Shown: in pieces, positions 5,744 through 12,120 of the stretch | Position numbering within the stretch: the first letter of the stretch is position 1 | Layout of the letters: each line of letters starts with the position of its first letter | Origin: Acidobacteriota bacterium | GTDB lineage: Bacteria; Acidobacteriota; Vicinamibacteria; Vicinamibacterales; JAKQTR01 | Length of the DNA stretch: 12,120 bases | Assembly: GCA_026393735.1 (NCBI GenBank) | Contig: JAPKZP010000132.1 | Span: 1-12,120 of the forward strand | Direction of reading: 5' to 3' | Notes under the pieces: model-generated | The model's database searches: none | What the model saw: the letters and a program-made list of their open reading frames with translations, nothing else | What the model was told of the DNA's origin: nothing | Position numbers and translations under genes: made by a program

Positions 5744-8700
5744 GTGTCACGAACTACCAGTAGAGCGTGGGCGACCCGCGTGACCGTCATCCTGGCGTTG
5801 GCCGCGGCCTACGCGGCGCCGGGGTTCGCGCAGCAGAACACCCGCGCAAGCGTCGACGGGCTGTATAGTCAGCTCCCGTGGCGGTTCATCGGTCCTGAGG
5901 GAAACCGCGTGAGCGCCGTCGTCGGCATACCGGGCGATCCGCGTGTCTACTATGCCGGCGCTGCCTCGGGCGGCATCTTCAAGACCAGCGATGGAGGCGT
6001 GAACTGGCAGCCGATCTTCGACGACCAACCGGTGGCGTCGATTGGCGCGCTGGCCGTTGCACCCTCAGACCCGAATGTCGTGTGGGCCGGCACGGGCGAA
6101 GGCAAGATCCGCAGCAACATCTCGGTCGGCCAGGGCATCTACAAGTCGACCGATGCGGGCAGGACGTGGGCCTTGATGGGCCTGGAGCAGACCGGCCGCA
6201 TTCCGCGCCTCGTCATTGACCCGCAGAACCCAGACATCGTCCTGGCCTGTGCGCTCGGTCATGCGTATGGCCCGCAGCCGGAACGCGGTGTGTTCCGCAC
6301 CACCAACGGCGGCAAGACGTGGGAGCGCGTGCTCTTTGTCGATGAGAACACAGGTTGCTCCGACATCGCGATCAACCCGAAGAACCCGCGCATCCTCTTC
6401 GCGGGCATGTGGCAACTCGAGATTCACACGTGGGGTCGCGACAGCGGCGGGCCCGGGAGCGGCCTGTTCATGTCGCGCGACGGCGGCGTCACGTGGACGC
6501 GCCTGACCGGCCATGGTCTCCCGACGGGCCCCGTCGGCAAGGTGGCTGTGGCCATAGCGCCGTCGAACCCGAACCGCGTCTACGCCATGATCGAGACCGG
6601 CAACGGCGTCCCATGGCGCGGTCAGCAGACCGAGCGGGGCGTAGTCTGGCGCTCAGACGACGGGGGCGAGCAGTGGCGCATGATCACGGCCGATCGGAAC
6701 GCAGTGGAGCGCCCGCACTACTACTCGCGGATGGCTGTGGCGCCCGACAACGAGAACGACGTGTACTTCATCACGGGCAGGTTCGCCCGGTCTATCGACG
6801 GCGGTGAGACGGTCGTGCCCGCGATACGGTGGGCCGACGGTCCTGGCGCCGATCACCACGACATGTGGATCGACCCCACCAACCCCAACCGGATGATCGT
6901 GGGTCACGATCTGGGCCTGGCGATCTCGATTGCCCGCGGCGGGCCAACATGGCACCGCATCTGTCTCCCAATCGCGCAGATGTACCACGTCACCGTGGAC
7001 AACCAGATTCCCTACTACGACTACCGCAACAGGCAGGACGGTCCCGGCTATCGCGGCCCGAGCAACAGCCGTCGTTACGCTTCGGCGGAGGTGTCGATCG
7101 CCAATGGCGGGAGCGGTGGCGATCCCCGCATCACGCGGGCCTACTGGCACACGCTGAACAACGGCGAGAGCGGTTGGGCCACGCCCGACCCCGTCGATGC
7201 GAACATCGTCTGGTCGACCGGATCGGGCTCGGGCCACGTCGGCGGCATCGTGATGCGCTATGAGGAGAGCCGCCGCCAGTTCCGCAATGTCGAGGTGTGG
7301 CCCGATCAGGCGGGTGGCCCCCCGGCCGACTTGAAGTACCGATTTAACTGGACGATGCCGTTCACGATGTCGCCACACGACCGGAACAAGGTGTACGTCG
7401 GCAGCCAGTTCGTGCACCAGACCACGGACGGTGGCCAGAGCTGGCAAGAGATCAGCCCCGACCTGACGCTCAACGACAAGAGCCGCCAGCAAAGCTCCGG
7501 CGGCCTCACGCCGGAAAACAATGGCGTCGACTACGCGGGCGTGGTCTTCTCGATCGACGAATCGCCGATCGAGAAGGGGCTCATCTGGGCCGGCACCAAC
7601 GATGGCCTCGTGCACCTCACGCGCGACGGCGGCAAGACCTGGACCAACCTCACCAAGAACCTGCCGAACCTGCCGGCGTGGGGCACGGTGAGCAGCATCG
7701 ACGCGTCGCGGTACGACGCCGGCGCAGCCTACCTCACGGTGGATTTCCACCAGGTGAACAACCGCGATCCGTTCATTTACAAGACCATCGACTACGGCAA
7801 GACGTGGAAGGCGATCACCAACGGGATCCCGCACACCGTCCTCAGCTACGTGCATTGCATCCGCGAGGATCCAGTGCGGCGCGGGCTGCTGTATCTGGGC
7901 ACCGAGAACGGCATGTACGTCTCGTTCGACGATGGGGAGAACTGGCAGCCGCTGCAGATGAACCTGCCGCACGCGCCGGTGTACGGCATCGTGGTGCAGG
8001 AACACTTCAACGACCTGGTGATCGGGACCTACGGGCGGGGCTTCTGGATCCTGGACGACATCACGCCACTGCAGCAGTCCACCTCACAAGTGCTGGCGAG
8101 TGACGCGCACCTGTTCGCTCCGCGGCAGGCGTACCGCTTCCGCCAGATCACCAACGATTCGGTGATCCGCGAGGACGAGCCCTCCGCCGGCAATGATCCG
8201 CCGTACGGCGCGGACATCAATTACTACCTAAAGAGCCTGCCGAACGGTCCCGTCACCGTCACGATTCTCGATCAGAAGGGCGAGGTCGTTCGTACACTCC
8301 CCGGGACGAGCGTCGTCGGTCTCAATCGAATCTATTGGGACCTCCGCTACGCCCCGACGAAGGACGTCCGGCTGCGGACCAGTGGCGGTGGATCGCAAGG
8401 CCGCATCTCGATCCTGGCCCCGCCAGGAAGCTACACGGTGAAACTCTCGACCGGCGGGCGCGAGTTCACCCGACTGCTCACCGTGGTCAAGGATCCGCAC
8501 TCGGCCGGCACCGAGGCGGACATTCAGGCGCAGATGAAGACGCTCTTCGAGTTGCGCCGCGACACGAACAGCGTTGTCGATGTCGTCAACCAAATCGAGC
8601 TGATACGGGTCCAGATCGACGCGCTTGCGCGCGTGATCGACGACGCCGCAATCAAGACGGCCGGTATCGGGCTGAATGAGAAGCTGATCTCGCTCGAACA

Positions 8701-9001
8701 GAACCTCCTCGGCGTCGGAGGGACGGGACCCGCCGCGGTCGTGGGCGCGACGCCCCGGCTGATCAGCAAGCTTGGCTATCTGGCCAACGAGTTGGCCAGC
8801 GCTGACTTCCAGCCGACGAACCAGCAACTGGAGGTTCAGAAACTGCTCGAAGAACAGCTCGCGAGCTACCAGAGCCAGTTCGACGCACTTCGCACACGCG
8901 ATCTGGCGGCATTCAATGAGTTGCTGCGACAGCGCAGTGTCCCGCACATCATCACGACCGCCGCGGCAGCGACCGGTCAGCGGCGCGACGAACGAGACTG
9001 A
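5744..9001 (+). CDS. Secreted Asp-box (BNR/VPS10-like) beta-propeller protein, copy 1
   Basis: A predicted exported protein of 1085 residues. After GTG it reads SRTTSRAWATRVTVILALAA, continuing to PGFAQ, a signal peptide of about 30 residues. Nine Asp-box motifs (S-x-D-x-G-x-T-W type) are visible, starting near residues 80, 134, 185, 244, 302, 560, 626, 680 and 727 (for example KSTDAGRTW, TRDGGKTW, SFDDGENW). They indicate one or two large beta-propellers of the sortilin/VPS10 or sialidase-like fold. An invariant-looking DHHDMWIDP is at 370-378. Residues about 834-925 resemble a FlgD-type Ig-like domain (TILDQKGEVVRTL, GLNRIYWDLRY), and about 925-1065 are helical and rich in Leu, Gln and Glu. 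Databases often label such proteins glycosyl hydrolase or sortilin, but enzyme activity is not established by the fold and I see no catalytic set. It lies 81 bp after the receptor and 35 bp before a paralogue, so a surface or periplasmic partner role for the receptor is plausible. It is six codons versus 21 at a loop compared with copy 2. Confidence 0.88.
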   Translation: MSRTTSRAWATRVTVILALAAAYAAPGFAQQNTRASVDGLYSQLPWRFIGPEGNRVSAVVGIPGDPRVYYAGAASGGIFKTSDGGVNWQPIFDDQPVASIGALAVAPSDPNVVWAGTGEGKIRSNISVGQGIYKSTDAGRTWALMGLEQTGRIPRLVIDPQNPDIVLACALGHAYGPQPERGVFRTTNGGKTWERVLFVDENTGCSDIAINPKNPRILFAGMWQLEIHTWGRDSGGPGSGLFMSRDGGVTWTRLTGHGLPTGPVGKVAVAIAPSNPNRVYAMIETGNGVPWRGQQTERGVVWRSDDGGEQWRMITADRNAVERPHYYSRMAVAPDNENDVYFITGRFARSIDGGETVVPAIRWADGPGADHHDMWIDPTNPNRMIVGHDLGLAISIARGGPTWHRICLPIAQMYHVTVDNQIPYYDYRNRQDGPGYRGPSNSRRYASAEVSIANGGSGGDPRITRAYWHTLNNGESGWATPDPVDANIVWSTGSGSGHVGGIVMRYEESRRQFRNVEVWPDQAGGPPADLKYRFNWTMPFTMSPHDRNKVYVGSQFVHQTTDGGQSWQEISPDLTLNDKSRQQSSGGLTPENNGVDYAGVVFSIDESPIEKGLIWAGTNDGLVHLTRDGGKTWTNLTKNLPNLPAWGTVSSIDASRYDAGAAYLTVDFHQVNNRDPFIYKTIDYGKTWKAITNGIPHTVLSYVHCIREDPVRRGLLYLGTENGMYVSFDDGENWQPLQMNLPHAPVYGIVVQEHFNDLVIGTYGRGFWILDDITPLQQSTSQVLASDAHLFAPRQAYRFRQITNDSVIREDEPSAGNDPPYGADINYYLKSLPNGPVTVTILDQKGEVVRTLPGTSVVGLNRIYWDLRYAPTKDVRLRTSGGGSQGRISILAPPGSYTVKLSTGGREFTRLLTVVKDPHSAGTEADIQAQMKTLFELRRDTNSVVDVVNQIELIRVQIDALARVIDDAAIKTAGIGLNEKLISLEQNLLGVGGTGPAAVVGATPRLISKLGYLANELASADFQPTNQQLEVQKLLEEQLASYQSQFDALRTRDLAAFNELLRQRSVPHIITTAAAATGQRRDERD

Positions 9002-9025
9002 ATTCTCGAAGCCCCACGGGAACAG

Positions 9026-9030
9026 GGAGG
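9026..9030 (+). promoter_or_regulatory. Ribosome binding site of the second propeller gene
   Basis: GGAGG (GGGAGG from 9025) lies six bases before GTG at 9037. An in-frame TGA at 9031-9033 means this GTG is the first possible start after that stop, so the start of copy 2 is well fixed. Confidence 0.8.
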
Positions 9031-9036
9031 TGAGCG

Positions 9037-12000
9037 GTGTCGCGATCTCCGGGGAGAGCGTTCGCGACCGGCGCGGCGGTCATTCTGGCGTGCGTGACGG
9101 CTCACATGGTGCCAGGCTCCGCGCAACAGGGTGCCGGCGCGGGCGCCGACATGTTCAAGGAGCTTCGGTGGCGCCACATTGGCCCCGAGGGGAACCGCGT
9201 CAGCGCCGTCACCGGCGTGCCAGGCGACCCGCTGGTGTACTACGCCGGCGCCGCCTCTGGCGGCATCTTCAAGAGCATCGATGGCGGCCTGCACTGGCAA
9301 CCGATCTTCGACAGACAGCCCGTGTTGTCGATTGGCTCGCTTGCCGTCGCACCCTCTGACCCCAACGTCGTGTGGGCGGGCACGGGCGAGGGCAAGATCC
9401 GCAGCCACATCTCCGTGGGCCAGGGTATCTACAAGTCGATAGATGCCGGCAAGACCTGGGCGCTGGCGGGGCTCGAACAGACTGGCCGGATCCCACGGCT
9501 GGTCATCGACCCGAAAGATCCGAACATCGTGCTGGCGTGCGCGCTTGGTCACGCCTATGGCCCGCAGCCGGAGCGTGGGGTGTTCCGGACGGCGAACGGC
9601 GGCCAGACCTGGACCAGGATGCTGTTTGTCGACGAGAACACGGGGTGCTCCGATCTGGCGATGGATCCGAGCAACCCCAGAATTCTGTTTGCGGGGATGT
9701 GGCAACTCGAGATTCACACGTGGGGCCGCGAAAGCGGCGGTCCCGGCAGCGGGCTGTTCGTGTCGCGTGACGGGGGCCTGACGTGGAAGCGACTTTCGGG
9801 CCGGGGCCTGCCAGCCCGTCCGGTCGGCAAAGTGGCCGTCGCCATCGCTCCGTCGAACGCGAAGCGTGTCTATGCGCTCATCGAGACCGGCGACGGCATT
9901 CCCTGGAACGGAAAGGAGACCGACCAGGGGCAGATCTGGCGCTCAGAGGACGGAGGCGACGCCTGGCGGATGATCAGTACGGACCGCAACGCCATGGGAC
10001 GCCCGCACTACTACTCGCGTATGGTCGTCGCGCCCGACAACGAGAACGAGACGTACTACCTCACCGGCGTGTTCAGCAAATCGATCGACGGCGGCCAGGC
10101 GTTGGTGCCACAAACGAGATGGCTCGACGCCCCCGGGTCCGACCACCACGACATGTGGATCGATCCGACCAACGGCAATCGGATGATCGTGGGCCACGAC
10201 CTGGGCGTGTCGATCTCGCAGAACCGCGGCGGACCAAGCTGGAACCGCATCCGGCTTCCAATCGCCCAGATGTACCACGTGACGGTCGACAATCAGGTTC
10301 CCTACTACGTCTATGGCAACAGACAGGATGGACCGTCGTATCGCGGCCCGAGCAACAGCCGACTCGAGCCGCTGATCGGCAGCGGGATGAACCCAGGCAT
10401 TCCGCGAGCCCTGTGGCACACCGTGGGCGGAGGCGAGAGCGGCTGGGCGACGCCAGACCCGGTCGATCCGAACATCATCTGGTCCACGGGATCCGGCTCG
10501 GGCATGGTGGGCGGCATCGTCGTCCGCTACGACGAGAGCCGGCGGCAGGCCCGCAACGTCGAGGTGTGGCCGGACCAGGCGAACGGACCAGCGGCCGACT
10601 TGAAGTACCGGTTCGTCTGGGACGCGCCGTTTCTTATCTCGCCCCACGATCACAACACGATCTACACCGGCAGCCAGCACGTGCACCGATCGACCGACGG
10701 CGGCCAGAGCTGGCAAGTCGTCAGTCCGGATCTGACGCTGAACGACAGGACACGGCAGCAGAGTTCCGGCGGCCTGACTCCCGACAACATCGGGGTCGAG
10801 TATGCCGGCGTCGTCTACGCCCTCGCGGAATCGCCGAAAAGGGCGGGGCTTCTTTGGGCCGGCACCAATGACGGGCTGGTGCACATCACGCGGGACGGCG
10901 GGAAGACCTGGACGAACCTCACAAAGAACATTGCCAACCTGCCGCCATGGGGATCGATCCACAGCATCGAGCCCTCGCGCTACGACGAGGGGGCGGCCTA
11001 TCTGACCGTCGATTTCCACCAGGTCAACAACCGCGACCCGTTCGTCTACAAGACGACCGATTACGGCCAGACGTGGAAGGCGATCACCAACGGCATCACG
11101 CGCAGCATGCTCAGCTACGCGCACTGCATCCGGGAGGATCCGGTACGGCGCGGGCTGCTCTATCTCGGCACGGAGAACGCCATCTACGTGTCATTCAATG
11201 ATGGGGAGAACTGGCAGCCGCTGCAGACCAATTTGCCGCACGCGCCGGTCTACGGGATCACGGTGCAGGAGCACTTCAACGACCTGGTGATTGCCACGTA
11301 CGGCCGAGGTTTCTGGATCCTGGACGATATCACGCCGCTCCAGCAGTTGACGCCGCAGATCCTCGCAACCGACACCCATCTCTTCTCGCCGCGTCCCGCG
11401 TACCGGTTCCGCCCGCTGACTGGGCTCTCGGTGGTCAAGGACGAGGATCCAAGTGTCGGTGAGAACCCGACGTACGGCGCACACGTCAACTACTACCTGA
11501 AGACCTCCACGGGTGAAGCCGTCACCATCACCATCCTCGATCAGAAGGGGCAGCTCGTGCGTACCCTTACGGGAACCAAGGTGGCCGGTGTCAATCGTGT
11601 CAACTGGGATCTGCGCTACGGGCCGACGAGCGAGATCCGGCTGCGGACAAGTCCGCTGTACGCACCCGAGGTTCGGGTGGGGCCGGAAGGCTGGCGGGCG
11701 GCACCAGACGGCGGTCGAATGTCAGTGCTCGCCCCGCCGGGAACCTACACTGTCAAGCTCACGGTTGGCGGGCGTGAGCAGACCCAGCCGCTCACGGTGC
11801 GCAAGGACCCGCACTCCGAGGGCACCGAGGCGGACATCCTGGCCCAAACACAGGTGCTCTTCGCTTTGCGCCGCGACATGGAGACCGCCGCCGCAATCGT
11901 CAATCAGATAGAGCTCGTGCGGAGCCAAATTGAAGAGCGCGGGCGGGTCATCCAGGACGCCACGGTCAAGAAGGCCGCTGACGAGGTGACTCAGAAGCTG

Positions 12001-12120
12001 ATCGCGCTCGAACACAATCTTCTGGAGTTGCGGCTGACCGGTGGCCGCGGCGACGGCACCCGCTGGGCGTCTAAGCTCGTCGCCAAGCTACTCTACCTGG
12101 CCAGCCAGGTGGGCAGCGCC
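9037..12120 (+). CDS. Secreted Asp-box (BNR/VPS10-like) beta-propeller protein, copy 2 (partial)
   Basis: The frame is open from GTG at 9037 to the window end, 1028 codons without a stop, so the 3' end is missing; from copy 1, some 50-75 residues more are expected. The N-terminus is a probable signal peptide (basic start, VILACVTAHMVPGSAQQ). Nine Asp-boxes match copy 1 in order, near residues 79, 133, 184, 243, 302, 551, 618, 672 and 719 (for example KSIDAGKTW, TRDGGKTW, KTTDYGQTW). DHHDMWIDP is at 369-377, the FlgD-like Ig domain is at about 829-922 (TILDQKGQLVRTL, GVNRVNWDLRY), and a helical C-terminal region follows. The protein is clearly paralogous to copy 1, with long stretches nearly identical in residues but many silent differences, so the duplication is not recent. 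It has a 21-residue loop with YAPEVRVGPEGW where copy 1 has GGGSQG. Its function is unknown; a secreted binding or processing role linked to the adjacent receptor is inferred. Confidence 0.88.
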   Translation, partial: MSRSPGRAFATGAAVILACVTAHMVPGSAQQGAGAGADMFKELRWRHIGPEGNRVSAVTGVPGDPLVYYAGAASGGIFKSIDGGLHWQPIFDRQPVLSIGSLAVAPSDPNVVWAGTGEGKIRSHISVGQGIYKSIDAGKTWALAGLEQTGRIPRLVIDPKDPNIVLACALGHAYGPQPERGVFRTANGGQTWTRMLFVDENTGCSDLAMDPSNPRILFAGMWQLEIHTWGRESGGPGSGLFVSRDGGLTWKRLSGRGLPARPVGKVAVAIAPSNAKRVYALIETGDGIPWNGKETDQGQIWRSEDGGDAWRMISTDRNAMGRPHYYSRMVVAPDNENETYYLTGVFSKSIDGGQALVPQTRWLDAPGSDHHDMWIDPTNGNRMIVGHDLGVSISQNRGGPSWNRIRLPIAQMYHVTVDNQVPYYVYGNRQDGPSYRGPSNSRLEPLIGSGMNPGIPRALWHTVGGGESGWATPDPVDPNIIWSTGSGSGMVGGIVVRYDESRRQARNVEVWPDQANGPAADLKYRFVWDAPFLISPHDHNTIYTGSQHVHRSTDGGQSWQVVSPDLTLNDRTRQQSSGGLTPDNIGVEYAGVVYALAESPKRAGLLWAGTNDGLVHITRDGGKTWTNLTKNIANLPPWGSIHSIEPSRYDEGAAYLTVDFHQVNNRDPFVYKTTDYGQTWKAITNGITRSMLSYAHCIREDPVRRGLLYLGTENAIYVSFNDGENWQPLQTNLPHAPVYGITVQEHFNDLVIATYGRGFWILDDITPLQQLTPQILATDTHLFSPRPAYRFRPLTGLSVVKDEDPSVGENPTYGAHVNYYLKTSTGEAVTITILDQKGQLVRTLTGTKVAGVNRVNWDLRYGPTSEIRLRTSPLYAPEVRVGPEGWRAAPDGGRMSVLAPPGTYTVKLTVGGREQTQPLTVRKDPHSEGTEADILAQTQVLFALRRDMETAAAIVNQIELVRSQIEERGRVIQDATVKKAADEVTQKLIALEHNLLELRLTGGRGDGTRWASKLVAKLLYLASQVGSA

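Noticed and set aside
6653..8005. 450-codon open frame on the minus strand
   Set aside because: It lies wholly inside the well-supported first propeller gene. It is a mirror of G/C-ending codons, with Val-, Arg- and His-rich sequence and no recognisable domain.
9943..11124. 393-codon open frame on the minus strand
   Set aside because: It lies inside the second propeller gene at the place corresponding to the antisense frame of copy 1. Its similarity to that frame follows from the paralogy of the sense genes, so it is not independent evidence of coding.
1..12120. tRNA or rRNA genes, CRISPR arrays, insertion sequences, attachment sites, replication origin
   Set aside because: No cloverleaf, regularly spaced repeats, transposase-like frame or terminal inverted repeats were seen; apart from 1-64 and 344-486 nearly all of the window is occupied by the genes described.

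Overview
The window looks like part of a chromosome from a high-GC, Gram-negative environmental bacterium. Acidobacteriota, perhaps the Vicinamibacteria side, is the best guess. The clues are an Oar-like TonB-dependent receptor with an N-terminal carboxypeptidase-regulatory-like domain next to very large secreted Asp-box (BNR/VPS10-like) propeller proteins, plus strong G/C preference at third codon positions. This assignment is inference from gene content; no rRNA or marker gene is present.

Layout: positions 1-64 hold nothing I can assign. On the minus strand (65-343) lies the 5' part of an HpcH/HpaI-family class II aldolase gene. It has a good ribosome binding site and a conserved N-terminus, but it breaks off after about 84 conserved residues, so it appears to be a remnant or a rearranged gene. 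A 143-bp divergent intergenic region (344-486) contains a perfect 19-bp palindrome with TTGTC/GACAA half-sites, a probable operator. The plus strand then runs in one direction to the window edge: a FadR-type (FCD) GntR regulator (487-1281), an ExuT-like MFS transporter overlapping it by 4 bases (1278-2678), a TonB-dependent outer-membrane receptor (2750-5662), and two tandem paralogous secreted Asp-box propeller proteins (5744-9001 and 9037 to beyond 12120, the second cut by the window edge).

How the genes may work together: a GntR/FCD regulator, an anion:cation-symporter-type MFS permease and an HpcH/HpaI aldolase form a familiar set for uptake and catabolism of sugar acids (hexuronate, aldarate, 2-keto-3-deoxy sugar acids) or aromatic-derived hydroxy-oxo acids. 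The adjoining receptor and two secreted propeller proteins suggest that capture or processing of a larger substrate at the cell surface is coupled to it. The substrate cannot be read from the sequence. All plus-strand gaps are short (71, 81 and 35 bp), the last three genes have strong Shine-Dalgarno sites, and no convincing intrinsic terminator is visible, so one transcription unit is plausible but unproven.

Most worth a second look are the truncated aldolase, the operator palindrome between it and the regulator, and the receptor plus duplicated propeller module, whose two copies differ by localized indels.
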